Shown: piece after piece, positions 35,461 through 44,514 of the stretch
Layout of the letters: each line of letters opens with the position of its first letter
Position numbering within the stretch: position 1 is the stretch's first letter
Source of the DNA: Brucella tritici
GTDB lineage: Bacteria > Pseudomonadota > Alphaproteobacteria > Rhizobiales > Rhizobiaceae
Assembly (NCBI RefSeq): GCF_902825325.1
Contig: NZ_CADEAR010000003.1
Coordinates: 186,001 to 250,000 of the forward strand
DNA: 64,000 bases
Direction: 5' to 3'
Position numbers and translations under genes: made by a program
The notes under the pieces: model-generated
The model's input: the letters and a program-made list of their open reading frames with translations, nothing else
Told to the model about the DNA's origin: nothing
Databases searched by the model: none

Positions 35461-35504
35461 GGGCCGGGTGTAGGGTGATCCCGGCACCCGGTCGGAGTTT
35501 TTGT

Positions 35505-36512
35505 ATGTTCCGTTTCATATTCAACAAACTCGTCTATCTGGTTCCGACCTTCATAGGCATTACAATCGTGGCTTTTGCTTTCGTCCGGGTTTTGCCCGGC
35601 GATCCTGTGCTGCTGATGGCCGGCGAACGCGGCGTAAGCCCTGAGCGCCATGCCGAACTGATGGCACAGCTCGGCTTCGATCGCCCGATCTGGCAGCAAT
35701 ATCTCGACTATGTCTGGAACCTGCTGCACGGCGATTTCGGTCAGTCTCTGGTGACCAAAAAGCCTGTTCTCGTAGAATTTTTCGCGCTGTTTCCCGCAAC
35801 TGTAGAGTTGTCCATCTGCGCGATCATCGTTGCTATTCTGTTGGGTATCCCTGCGGGCGTCATGGCTGCGGTCAAGCGCGGCTCGTGGTTCGATCAGGGC
35901 CTGATGGGCATTTCGCTGGTCGGTTACTCGATGCCGATTTTCTGGTGGGCGCTTCTGCTCATCATCTTCTTCTCGGGCGTGCTGCAGTGGACGCCGGTTT
36001 CCGGCCGTATCTCTCTGCTCTATTTCTTCCCGCCTGTGACCGGTTTCATGCTGATCGACAGTCTGCTGTCGGACCAGAAGGGCGCTTTCATCTCGGCGGC
36101 CTCGCATCTCATCCTGCCGACCATCGTGCTTGCGACCATTCCGCTCGCCGTTATCGCGCGCCAGACCCGTTCGGCGATGCTGGAAGTTCTGGGCGAGGAC
36201 TATGTGCGCACCGCTCGCGCGAAGGGTCTGCCTGTTCGTCGCGTTGTCGGACTGCATGCGCTTCGAAATGCGATGATTCCTGTCATCACGACCATCGGCT
36301 TGCAGGTCGGCGTTTTGATGGCTGGTGCGATCCTGACCGAGACGATCTTCTCATGGCCCGGTATCGGCAAATGGATGCTCGATTCCATTTTCCGTCGCGA
36401 TTATCCGGTCGTGCAAAGCGGACTACTGCTGATCGCATTCATCATCATGCTGGTGAATCTGGTCGTGGATCTGCTGTACGGCCTTATCAATCCGCGTATC
36501 CGGCACAAGTGA
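35505..36512 (+). CDS. dppB: Dipeptide ABC transporter, permease DppB
   Basis: 335-residue inner-membrane permease with six segments and the EAA loop (VRTARAKGLPVRRVVGLHALRNAMIP). CGGAG before ATG 35505; longer in-frame starts run through the hairpin. Pairs with DppC, whose gene begins seven bases after its stop. Confidence 0.93.
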   Translation: MFRFIFNKLVYLVPTFIGITIVAFAFVRVLPGDPVLLMAGERGVSPERHAELMAQLGFDRPIWQQYLDYVWNLLHGDFGQSLVTKKPVLVEFFALFPATVELSICAIIVAILLGIPAGVMAAVKRGSWFDQGLMGISLVGYSMPIFWWALLLIIFFSGVLQWTPVSGRISLLYFFPPVTGFMLIDSLLSDQKGAFISAASHLILPTIVLATIPLAVIARQTRSAMLEVLGEDYVRTARAKGLPVRRVVGLHALRNAMIPVITTIGLQVGVLMAGAILTETIFSWPGIGKWMLDSIFRRDYPVVQSGLLLIAFIIMLVNLVVDLLYGLINPRIRHK

Positions 36513-36519
36513 GGGTATC

Positions 36520-37428
36520 ATGACACACTCAGCTATTCAGCCGGAAGCCGCGAACGACATTGGCAAGATGCGCGCGCTGAAGGATTTCTGGTTTTATTTC
36601 AGCGTCAACCGTGGCGCTGTGATCGGTCTTTTCGTATTTCTCGCAATCATTCTGGTGGCGATCTTTGCTCCGATTATTGCGCCGCACGATCCGACGGAAC
36701 AGTTCCGTGAATTCGTGAAGGTTCCGCCCTTCTGGGAGAGCGGTGGCTCGACACAGTTCCTTCTTGGAACCGATGCGGTTGGACGCGATATTCTGTCCCG
36801 CCTGATCTATGGTTCGCAATATTCGCTGCTCGTGGGCTTTGTCATCGTCATCATTTCGATGTGCCTTGGCATTACCATCGGCCTCATCACCGGCTATTTC
36901 GGTGGCGGCGTCGATACCGTGTTCATGCGCATCATGGATGTTATTCTGGCGTTCCCGTCGCTTCTGCTGGCTCTGGTTCTGGTGGCGATCCTCGGGCCTG
37001 GCCTGATCAATGCGGTTCTGGCGATCACGCTGGTTCTGCTGCCGCACTTCTCGCGTCTTACCCGCGCTGCCGTCATGGCGGAAAAGGAACGCGAATACGT
37101 GACCGCTGCCAAGCTTGCCGGTGCAAGCAAGCTCCGCCTGATGTTCAAGACCATTCTGCCGAACTGTCTTGCTCCGCTCGTGGTGCAGGCAACGATGTCG
37201 TTCTCCAATGCCATCCTCGACGTAGCAGCTCTGGGCTTCCTCGGCATGGGCGCGCAACCGCCAACGCCGGAATGGGGCACGATGCTTGCCGAAGCGCGTG
37301 AGTTCATCCTGAGCGCCTGGTGGATCGTTACCTTCCCCGGCCTTGCTATCCTGATTACTGTTCTCGCCATCAATCTGATCGGCGACGGTCTGCGCGATGC
37401 GCTTGACCCGAAACTGAAGAGGAGCTGA
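36520..37428 (+). CDS. dppC: Dipeptide ABC transporter, permease DppC
   Basis: 302 residues with the oligopeptide/dipeptide permease N-terminus and six membrane segments. FLLGTDAVGRDILSRLIYGSQYSLLVG and the EAA loop VTAAKLAGASKLRLMFKTILPNCLAPL are plain. GAGGG ribosome site. The DppD gene starts three bases after its stop. Confidence 0.94.
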   Translation: MTHSAIQPEAANDIGKMRALKDFWFYFSVNRGAVIGLFVFLAIILVAIFAPIIAPHDPTEQFREFVKVPPFWESGGSTQFLLGTDAVGRDILSRLIYGSQYSLLVGFVIVIISMCLGITIGLITGYFGGGVDTVFMRIMDVILAFPSLLLALVLVAILGPGLINAVLAITLVLLPHFSRLTRAAVMAEKEREYVTAAKLAGASKLRLMFKTILPNCLAPLVVQATMSFSNAILDVAALGFLGMGAQPPTPEWGTMLAEAREFILSAWWIVTFPGLAILITVLAINLIGDGLRDALDPKLKRS

Positions 37429-37431
37429 TCG

Positions 37432-38283
37432 ATGGCTCTGCTTGAAATCAAGAACCTCACGGTTTCTTTCGACACTTCGACAGGCCCGTTCCGGGCGGTC
37501 GATGGGATCGACATAAGAGTCGACAAAGGCGAAGTGCTTGCGATTGTCGGCGAGTCCGGTTCAGGAAAGTCCGTCGGCATGCTTGCGGTCATGGGTCTTC
37601 TGCCCAAGACGGCAACTGTTACCGCAGACACCATGACCTTCGATGGCAAGGACTTGCAGGGAATGTCCGACAAGGAACGCCGCAAGATCATCGGTCGTGA
37701 CATTTCGATGATTTTCCAGGAACCTGTCGCCAGCCTCAATCCCTGCTTCACGGTGGGTTATCAGCTTGAGGAAGTGCTGAAGCAGCATATGGGCATGAAC
37801 GGCTCGGCGAGCCGTGCACGCGCCATCGAGCTACTGGAGCTCGTCGGCATTCGGGATGCAGCGGAACGCTTGAAAAGCTTCCCGCATCAGATGTCGGGCG
37901 GCCAGTGCCAGCGCGTCATGATCGCGATTGCGATTGCGTGTAACCCCAAGCTTCTCATCGCCGACGAGCCGACGACGGCTCTCGACGTGACGATCCAGAA
38001 GCAGATCCTCGATCTTCTGATGCGGCTTCAGGTGGAACACGGCATGGGCCTCATCATGATTACTCATGATATGGGCGTGGTGGCCGAAACCGCAGACCGT
38101 GTGATCGTGCAGTATAAGGGGCACAAGATGGAGGATGCCGACGTGCTGTCGCTTTTCTCCGCGCCCAAGCATCCTTACACACGTGCGCTGCTGTCGGCTC
38201 TGCCGGAAAATGCGACCGGTGATCGTCTTCCGACGGTATCCGATTTCGTCTTTGAAAATAATGGTGCGGGAGAAGCGCGATGA
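37432..38283 (+). CDS. dppD: Dipeptide ABC transporter, ATPase DppD
   Basis: 283 residues. Walker A GESGSGKS near 42-49, signature [14 protein letters not shown], Walker B LLIADEP and switch MITHDMG. The C-terminal oligopeptide-type extension is short for DppD (family about 325), ending soon after [18 protein letters not shown] overlaps the DppC stop; its own stop overlaps the DppF start (ATGA). Confidence 0.93.
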   Translation: MALLEIKNLTVSFDTSTGPFRAVDGIDIRVDKGEVLAIVGESGSGKSVGMLAVMGLLPKTATVTADTMTFDGKDLQGMSDKERRKIIGRDISMIFQEPVASLNPCFTVGYQLEEVLKQHMGMNGSASRARAIELLELVGIRDAAERLKSFPHQMSGGQCQRVMIAIAIACNPKLLIADEPTTALDVTIQKQILDLLMRLQVEHGMGLIMITHDMGVVAETADRVIVQYKGHKMEDADVLSLFSAPKHPYTRALLSALPENATGDRLPTVSDFVFENNGAGEAR

Positions 38284-39128
38284 GCGAGATTGTTCTCGAG
38301 GCGCGCGATATCAAGCGCGATTATCACGTTGGCGGCGGTTTGTTCGGCAAGCCGAAGGTAGTTCATGCAGTCAAGGGCGTGAGCTTCAAGGTCGAAAAGG
38401 GCAAGACGCTGGCGATTGTCGGTGAATCGGGTTGCGGTAAGTCCACGCTGGCGCGCATTCTCACCATGATCGATCCGCAGACGTCTGGAGAGCTGAAGAT
38501 CGGCGGTAAGGATGTGGACATTGCTCGCGACGGCCTGACGCCCGAAATGCGCCAGAAGGTGCAGATCGTGTTCCAGAATCCGTACGGTTCGCTCAATCCG
38601 CGCCAGAAAATCGGTGATGTTCTTGCCGAACCCCTGCTGCTGAATACCAATATGTCGGCAGAAGAACGGCGCGCCAAGGCCATGCAGATGTTGTTGAAGG
38701 TCGGCCTCGGGCGCGAGCACTTCAACCGCTATCCGCATATGTTCTCCGGCGGTCAGCGCCAGCGTATCGCCATTGCGCGTGCGCTGATGCTCAACCCGAA
38801 GCTGCTGATTCTCGACGAGCCGGTTTCCGCGCTCGATCTTTCGGTGCAAGCACAGGTCCTCAACCTGTTGTCCGATCTGCAGGAAGAGTTCGGTCTTACC
38901 TATGTCTTTATCAGCCATGACCTTTCGGTCGTGCGCTATATCGCCGACGAGGTGATGGTGATGTATTTCGGTGAGGTGGTCGAATACGGTTCGCGTGACG
39001 ACGTGTTCAACAACCCGCAGCATGACTATACGAAGAAGCTCTTTGCTGCGACGCCGCGCGCAGATGTCGATGCTATTCGGGCTCGTGTTGAAGCGCGTGC
39101 CGCTGCGAGACAGGCAGCCCATAGCTGA
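38280..39128 (+). CDS. dppF: Dipeptide ABC transporter, ATPase DppF
   Basis: 282 residues, paired with DppD. Walker A GESGCGKS, signature FSGGQRQRIAIARAL, Walker B LLILDEPVSALDLS, switch FISHDLS. The end is also short, near YTKKLFAATPRADVDAIRA. ATGA overlap with dppD. Last gene of the operon, followed by a palindromic repeat and a strong terminator. Confidence 0.93.
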   Translation: MSEIVLEARDIKRDYHVGGGLFGKPKVVHAVKGVSFKVEKGKTLAIVGESGCGKSTLARILTMIDPQTSGELKIGGKDVDIARDGLTPEMRQKVQIVFQNPYGSLNPRQKIGDVLAEPLLLNTNMSAEERRAKAMQMLLKVGLGREHFNRYPHMFSGGQRQRIAIARALMLNPKLLILDEPVSALDLSVQAQVLNLLSDLQEEFGLTYVFISHDLSVVRYIADEVMVMYFGEVVEYGSRDDVFNNPQHDYTKKLFAATPRADVDAIRARVEARAAARQAAHS

Positions 39129-39151
39129 CGCATATTTATACGCAGGCCAGG

Positions 39152-39195
39152 GCACGTCTCCCAAAAGCGAGAACCGGCTTTCGGATAAGATGCAC
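39152..39195 (-). repeat. Short palindromic element, reverse orientation
   Basis: Reverse complement reads GTGCATCTTATCCGAAAGCC with matching right arm GGTTCTCGCTTTTGGGAGAC, the same family as at 7643 and 40803. Confidence 0.6.
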
Positions 39196-39256
39196 CTGGA
39201 AATAAACAGTCAGAGTTCCGATCCAGTTCAATCTGATCGGAACGCGCTCTAAAATG

Positions 39257-39288
39257 AAAAAGCCGCACATGGAAATGTGCGGCTTTTT
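39257..39288 (+). terminator. dpp operon terminator
   Basis: Perfect 14-base stem AAAAAGCCGCACAT, GGAA loop, with T-tract. Confidence 0.93.
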
Positions 39289-39368
39289 GTTTGCATCCAA
39301 AGTGTTGTAATGTACGGGCTATTGAAGTATAGGGGACTACATTTTTATAAATCTAAATTGGAATTGTT

Positions 39369-39458
39369 ATGTATTTTTATTTTGTTGTTTCTTTCGTATC
39401 GGTAATATTATCCGCTATTTTTTGGGCGACGAGTTCTGCTTCTGTAGCTCTCGTCTAA
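39369..39458 (+). CDS. Possible 29-residue hydrophobic peptide
   Basis: A short frame in an A/T-rich island between the dpp terminator and the ~145-base repeat. It encodes one hydrophobic stretch (VVSFVSVILSAIFWA) with a GGAA-like site before the ATG. Its base composition differs from the neighbours. No homologue known to me; coding is doubtful. Confidence 0.25.
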   Translation: MYFYFVVSFVSVILSAIFWATSSASVALV

Positions 39459-39485
39459 GTTAGTATGCTTATTGCATTTATATAA

Positions 39486-39630
39486 GAGCCTGTTCCAAAA
39501 GTCGCCATGCCGGTCTGCAAATGGCGCTTTTCTGTGTTCCGGTGCTCATGCACGTTAAGTGCATTGCGCTCCGGTACTCGAAAATCACCATTTTCGCCAC
39601 GGCCTGCCGCTTTTTGATTCAGGCTCTAAC
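39486..39630. repeat. ~145-base interspersed repeat, copy 2 of 3
   Basis: Same core motifs as at 5888 and 53943: GCCATGCCGGTCTGCAAA, AATCACCATTTTCGCC, CCTGCCGCTTTTTGATTCAG. The central segment reads GCACGTTAAGTGC, itself a small inverted repeat. Confidence 0.8.
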
Positions 39631-39641
39631 ATAGGTATTCT

Positions 39642-39725
39642 ATGCGTATTTTTCTGATCATTCTTTCCGTAGCGTTGCTGGCCCTGTTCGGCACCCTGGC
39701 CCTTATACTCGTTCACGTTTCATAG
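39642..39725 (+). CDS. Possible 27-residue single-span membrane peptide
   Basis: The frame runs ATG to TAG and encodes a basic start (M-R-I-F-L) then an almost wholly hydrophobic helix (IILSVALLALFGTLALILV). Codon use is G/C-rich like its surroundings. It begins right after the repeat at 39486-39630 and ends six bases before the convergent choV stop. No strong ribosome site. The form fits small membrane proteins, but length makes chance possible. Confidence 0.35.
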   Translation: MRIFLIILSVALLALFGTLALILVHVS

Positions 39726-39731
39726 GTGTGT

Positions 39732-40778
39732 TTATGTGCCGCGCTGTTGATGCCAGGCGAGGGCGCGCACGATGTCATCTGCCGCAATCTTGCCGACGAT
39801 GGTGCCGTTTTCAATGATGCCAACATCACCGCTGCTGTCCGCTACAGCATTCATCAGTTCTCGTACCAGCGTTTCCCGCCGGGCGGTTGCTGCAAAAGGG
39901 CGTGGCGCTGCATTGCGATCAAAAGGCACCATGATGTCGCCAGCTCGAAGCACGCCAAGCGGGTTCATGTGGGCGACGAAATCAGCAACATACTCGTCGG
40001 CAGGCTGCAGGAGAATTTCCTGCGGCGTGCCGCATTGAACAATACGCCCGCCTTCCATGATGGCGATGCGATTGCCGATCTTCATGGCTTCATCGAGATC
40101 ATGACTGACGAAGACGATGGTTTTCTTCAGGCGCGACTGGAAGGCCAGCAATTCGTCCTGCAAACGCGTGCGGATCAATGGATCGAGGGCTGAGAATGGT
40201 TCGTCCATTAGCAGGATCGGCGCGCCGGTTGCAAAAGCGCGGGCAAGCCCGACGCGCTGCTGCATGCCGCCGGAAAGTTCCCCGACCTTGCGCTTGGCCC
40301 AGTCCTGCAGGCCAACAAGTTCAAGCTGCTCGCGTGCTTTGGCAAGGCGCTCTTCCTTGCCCATGCCGGAAATTTCCAAGCCGAAAGCGACATTTTCCTC
40401 GACCGTGCGCCATGGCAACAGGCCAAACTGCTGGAACACCATGGAGACAAGTTCGGTGCGAAGATGGCGAAGGGTTCCGCGGTCAGCCTTGCCGACGTCA
40501 ATTGCACGCTCGCCTTCCCGCACGAGAACGCGCCCGCGCGAAATCGGATTAAGCCGGTTGATTGCGCGAAGAAGCGTGGATTTTCCAGAGCCTGACAATC
40601 CCATCAGAACGAGGATTTCGCCTTCCTCGATGTTGAGCGTGCAATTATGTACGCCCAGCACGAGATTGGTTTCAGCCTGAATCTGTGAACGGGTGGCCCC
40701 CCGGTCTGCAAGAGCGAGTGCGTCATCGACATTGCTGCCGAAAATGATGCAGACGTCTTCGAGTGCGATGATGGTCAT
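39732..40778 (-). CDS. choV: Choline ABC transporter ATP-binding protein
   Basis: 348 residues of the glycine betaine/choline ATPase class. Walker A GLSGSGKST, signature LSGGMQQRVGLARA, Walker B ILLMDEPFSALDP, then a C-terminal CBS-like segment (DVGIIENGTIVGKIAADDI). The N-terminal leader before the first strand is typical of ProV/ChoV. AGGAGC precedes the ATG. The operon order is choX-choW-choV as in rhizobia; this is the last gene. Confidence 0.9.
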   Translation of the reverse strand: MTIIALEDVCIIFGSNVDDALALADRGATRSQIQAETNLVLGVHNCTLNIEEGEILVLMGLSGSGKSTLLRAINRLNPISRGRVLVREGERAIDVGKADRGTLRHLRTELVSMVFQQFGLLPWRTVEENVAFGLEISGMGKEERLAKAREQLELVGLQDWAKRKVGELSGGMQQRVGLARAFATGAPILLMDEPFSALDPLIRTRLQDELLAFQSRLKKTIVFVSHDLDEAMKIGNRIAIMEGGRIVQCGTPQEILLQPADEYVADFVAHMNPLGVLRAGDIMVPFDRNAAPRPFAATARRETLVRELMNAVADSSGDVGIIENGTIVGKIAADDIVRALAWHQQRGT

Positions 40779-40802
40779 CCGCTTGCTCCTGATCTCAGTT
40801 TA

Positions 40803-40849
40803 AGCATGATCTTATCCGAAAACCGGTTTCCACTTTTCGGGATCATGCT
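40803..40849. repeat. Short palindromic element between choW and choV
   Basis: AGCATGATC-TTATCCGAAAACCGG and the matching ACTTTTCGG-GATCATGCT form a nearly perfect hairpin; includes the choW stop region. Confidence 0.75.
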
Positions 40850-41684
40850 ATTTCTCGTTTCCAGCGCGGAAGATGCGATCAAGTATGATTGCAACCACGA
40901 CGATGATAAAACCTGCTTCGAAACCGAGCGAAATGTTGACGGAGTTAAGTCCGCGAACGACTGGTACACCGAGGCCATCAGCTCCGACGAGGGCGGCGAT
41001 GACCACCATCGAAAGTGAAAGCATGATCGTCTGGGTCAGACCGGCTAGGATTTGTGGCATCGCGTAGGGCAGTTCCACTTTCCAGAGAAGCTGCGAGCGT
41101 GATGCGCCAAAAGCTTCGCCAGCTTCGATGAGTGAGGATGGTGTCGAGGAAATACCGAGCTGAGTGAGGCGGATGGGAGCGGGTATTACGAAGATAACGG
41201 TGGCAAGCAGGCCCGGCACCATGCCGATGCCGAAGAAAACAATTGCGGGGATCAGGTAAACGAATGTCGGCAGGGTCTGCATCAGGTCGAGCACGGGGCG
41301 CATCGCGGCGTAAAGCGCCGGGCGATGGGCTGCGGCAATGCCAAGCGGTACGCCGACTGCCATGCAGACAAAACACGATGACAAAACGAGTGTCAGTGTT
41401 TTCAGGGTCGGTTCCCAATATCCCTGATTGATGATGAAAAGGAAGCCAAGAACGGTGAGCAGGACGACCGAGATACGACGCTGGATCAGCCATGCAATGA
41501 CTGCGAAGATGGCGATCAAAAGCAGGGGATGAGGCAGTTGTAGGAGATACAACAAGCCGTCAATCAGGCCCTGCATGACCGCTGCTAAAGTGTCGAAGAA
41601 AAGCCCCAAATGGGTTGTCAGCCAGTCCACCACGGATTTGGCGGTCGGTCCGACAGGGATCTTATAGTCCGTCAGCCAGTTCAA
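40848..41684 (-). CDS. choW: Choline ABC transporter permease
   Basis: 278-residue inner-membrane permease with about six segments; EAA-type loop ASRSQLLWKVELPYAMPQILAGLTQ. Start is TTG 41684, supported by AGGAG nine bases upstream; no ATG gives a better start. Works with ChoX and ChoV. Confidence 0.9.
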   Translation of the reverse strand: MNWLTDYKIPVGPTAKSVVDWLTTHLGLFFDTLAAVMQGLIDGLLYLLQLPHPLLLIAIFAVIAWLIQRRISVVLLTVLGFLFIINQGYWEPTLKTLTLVLSSCFVCMAVGVPLGIAAAHRPALYAAMRPVLDLMQTLPTFVYLIPAIVFFGIGMVPGLLATVIFVIPAPIRLTQLGISSTPSSLIEAGEAFGASRSQLLWKVELPYAMPQILAGLTQTIMLSLSMVVIAALVGADGLGVPVVRGLNSVNISLGFEAGFIIVVVAIILDRIFRAGNEK

Positions 41685-41791
41685 CGATCAAGTCTCCTGC
41701 TGCGTGCTAGAGCATTTCCAGCAAAGGTGCGATGCGGCTTCGCTTGGGATAATGCGTAAAACAAAGAGAAAGGGTGTGGACATCCTTGAAA

Positions 41792-41822
41792 CTGCCGGGC
41801 TGCGTTCGTCGCAGCCCGGCAG
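41792..41822 (-). terminator. Perfect hairpin between choX and choW
   Basis: CTGCCGGGCTGCG and its exact complement around TTCGT, ten bases behind the choX stop. No T-tract follows on the minus strand, so it is more likely a stabilising or partial stop before the permease gene. Confidence 0.75.
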
Positions 41823-41832
41823 CATGTCTGGA

Positions 41833-42801
41833 TTAAAGGCCGAGTGCCGCCTTGACGGCTGGAAGGCCTTCCTTGCCATCAACCGTGGTTACACCGGCGA
41901 GCCACTGGTCGAGTACGCCCGGATTGGCTTTCAACCAGTTGGTTGCAGCCTTCGACGGCTCTTCGCCATCATCGAGAATCTTGCCCATGATGTCGTTTTC
42001 GATATCGAGCTTGAATTCCAGATTGGTGAGGAACTTGCCGACATTCGGGCATTCCTGCGTGTAGCCGGTGCGGACATTGGTTTCGACCTTGGCGCCGCCG
42101 AGATTGGGACCGAAGAAATCGTCACCACCGGTGAGGTACGCGATTTCGAAACGCTTGTTCATGGGATGCGGTTCCCATGCCAGGAACACGACCGGTTCCT
42201 TGCTCTTGATGCTGCGCGCAACCTGCGCCAGCATTCCCTGTTCGGACGATTCCGCCAGTTCGAACGACTTGAGGCCGAAGGCATCCTTGTTGATCATGTC
42301 GAGGATCAGACGATTGCCGTCATTGCCTGGCTCGATGCCGTAGATCTTGCCGCCGAGCTTGTCCTTGAACGTGGCGATATCCTTGAAGTCCTTGAGGCCT
42401 TCGTCATAGGCGTATTTCGGCACGGCGAGCGTATATTTCGCGCCGGTCAGATTGGTGCGCAGCGTCTCGACGGTCTTGTTGTCCAGATAAGGCTGGAGGT
42501 CGGCGGTCATGGACGGGTTCCAATAGCCGAGGAAGACGTCGATGTCCTTTTTGCTCAGCGACGCATAGGTCACCGGTACGGAGAGAACCTTGATGTCGGT
42601 TTTGTAGCCGAGACCTTTCAGGATTTCTGTCGCCACCGCTGTCGTCGAGGTGATGTCGGTCCAGCCGACATCCGAGAAGCGGACGGTTGAACAGCTTTCA
42701 GGTTCGGCGGCGAAACCGGTTGCAGGCGCGCTTAGCATTGCCGTTCCCGTGGCAAGCCCACCCAAGGCAAGCGTAAGCATATAGGTCGATACGGACTTCA
42801 T
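41833..42801 (-). CDS. choX: Choline-binding periplasmic protein
   Basis: 322 residues with signal peptide (residues 1-31). The mature protein carries aromatic ligands known for ChoX: Trp in VGWTDI, Trp in GYWNPS, Tyr in YTLAVPKYAY and Trp in LAWEPHP. These form the box that binds the quaternary amine. GGAGAG ribosome site sets ATG 42801. First gene of the choline operon. Glycine betaine is a possible alternative ligand. Confidence 0.9.
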   Translation of the reverse strand: MKSVSTYMLTLALGGLATGTAMLSAPATGFAAEPESCSTVRFSDVGWTDITSTTAVATEILKGLGYKTDIKVLSVPVTYASLSKKDIDVFLGYWNPSMTADLQPYLDNKTVETLRTNLTGAKYTLAVPKYAYDEGLKDFKDIATFKDKLGGKIYGIEPGNDGNRLILDMINKDAFGLKSFELAESSEQGMLAQVARSIKSKEPVVFLAWEPHPMNKRFEIAYLTGGDDFFGPNLGGAKVETNVRTGYTQECPNVGKFLTNLEFKLDIENDIMGKILDDGEEPSKAATNWLKANPGVLDQWLAGVTTVDGKEGLPAVKAALGL

Positions 42802-43284
42802 TGTTCTCTCCATTTACCGGGCCGTTTTGACGGATTGATTGTTTTTCCGGTTCCAGCTTTAGCAAACACCAAAGATTGCGCCATTCAAGTACCATAGCGG
42901 CGAAAATGTTCTCGATTGCGACGTTGGTCGCAGTTTCTGGCGGAAAACCGTTTCGCACCTGACATGAAGCTGCTTGTCGCTCATCATTTTCCGGAACCGA
43001 CGGCCAAGGGGAAACGGGCAGGATTGCCACGCATTTGGCCGTAGCGGGTTGGCGCCATGTTACGGATCGGCCCTCGGGATTCAACCCTGTCAGCGGAAAA
43101 TGACGGATAAAATCAGTTGGATGACCGTTCTAGGTTGTCGAAAAGATGAGCACACTCTATTTGAGAACCTGAAGCTTTTTCAGGCTTGGCTGCTTGCGAA
43201 CGGGACATGCGATGCATAGTTCCGTGGACGACGCAGAAGCGGTGGAAAGCCCGGAGTTTCGGGCAAAAGGAAGGATTTGTTACA
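42802..43284. other. 483-base gap between choX and the DUF2333 gene
   Basis: Divergent control region for choX and the DUF2333 protein. I see no repeat, terminator or clear operator; short frames are not credible. Confidence 0.5.
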
Positions 43285-44508
43285 GTGTGGAATGCAGCAA
43301 AGGGCGTTTTTTCCTTCCTGGGCCGTTTCCTAGCCGCGCTTGCTCGTCTGATAGCCATTCCGCTTGGCGGATTATGGCGGCTTTTCCTGCGGCTCGGAAT
43401 TTTGTGGAAAGTCGCGGTTGCGGTCGTCGTGATCGGTCTTGGCGGTCTTTACGTCTATTTCATCTGGCAGACTCAGGTATGGACGAATTTCGATCCCGAC
43501 TATCCGGCCAAGTACAGCTATCAGGATGCGACCACGCCCGGTGAAGAGGTGAAAGCGGAGGTCGCACCGGCTGAAGCACCTTCCACCGCAGCGCCAGTGG
43601 AGCAGCCTGCTGCCACACCCGAAGCCAGCCAGACCGGCAATGAAGCATCTACGAATCAGCCGGTTCAGGCCGCGCAATTGCCATCCTTGGCGCGCAAATG
43701 TTCCCGCTCGGCCATTGCCGAAGTCGCTGCCGATCTCACCGACTTCAATGTCAACCAGAATGCATGGATTTCCTCCATGTTGCTCTACAAGCTCGGTCTT
43801 TTTGGTATGGACTGGGATCGCACCCCATTCCTCGACAACAAGGCGTCGTTCCAGCGCGGCATCAATGCAGCGGTACGCCGTACTGCGATTGAACTCGTTG
43901 ACAATATCGGCCGTCTGCGCGGCACATCGCAGATCGACGGCGATCTGCAAAAGGCGCGTGGCAATCTGCAATTTGCCGAAGATTCCTGGTATTTCGGCCT
44001 GAGCCCGTTCGGTCCAAAGACGCCGACGCCGAGCTATTACCGTTCGGCGATCAAGGATTTGCGTTCCTTCAACGGACGGCTTGAAAATTGTCAGGCGACC
44101 TTCGATGCCCGCGCCGACAACCTGATCCAGTTCGTCGACCGTATCGCGAGCGACCTCGGTTCCACTTCGGCGATCCTCAAGGACCGTGCTGAGAATTACC
44201 ACGCTGGCTGGTTCGACACACGGGCGGATGACCGTTTCTGGTTCGCCTATGGTCAGCTCTATGCCTATTACGGCCTGCTGCGTGCGGCGCATTCGGATTT
44301 CCGCGGCGTTCTGGCTGAAAAGCACCTCGATGGTGTGTGGGACGAGATGGAAAAGCAGATGCGTGCCGCGCTCGACATGCAGCCTTTCATCGTTTCCAAT
44401 GGTAGTCCTGATGCCTGGTTCACGCCGTCGCATCTGACCACGATGGGCTTCTACATTCTGCGTGTCCGTTCCAATCTGGTGGACGTGAAACAGGTTCTGG
44501 AGCGCTGA
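43285..44508 (+). CDS. DUF2333 membrane protein
   Basis: 407 residues from a GTG start with AAGGAAGGA nine bases upstream. A hydrophobic N-terminal span (about 32-55, ILWKVAVAVVVIGLGGLYVYFIW) is followed by a low-complexity Pro/Ala/Glu linker and the DUF2333 body (DFNVNQNAWISSMLLYKLGLFGMDWDRTPFLDNK). It is probably periplasmic beyond the anchor. Function unknown. The methyltransferase gene begins six bases after its stop. Confidence 0.88.
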   Translation: MWNAAKGVFSFLGRFLAALARLIAIPLGGLWRLFLRLGILWKVAVAVVVIGLGGLYVYFIWQTQVWTNFDPDYPAKYSYQDATTPGEEVKAEVAPAEAPSTAAPVEQPAATPEASQTGNEASTNQPVQAAQLPSLARKCSRSAIAEVAADLTDFNVNQNAWISSMLLYKLGLFGMDWDRTPFLDNKASFQRGINAAVRRTAIELVDNIGRLRGTSQIDGDLQKARGNLQFAEDSWYFGLSPFGPKTPTPSYYRSAIKDLRSFNGRLENCQATFDARADNLIQFVDRIASDLGSTSAILKDRAENYHAGWFDTRADDRFWFAYGQLYAYYGLLRAAHSDFRGVLAEKHLDGVWDEMEKQMRAALDMQPFIVSNGSPDAWFTPSHLTTMGFYILRVRSNLVDVKQVLER

Positions 44509-44514
44509 CCGGCA

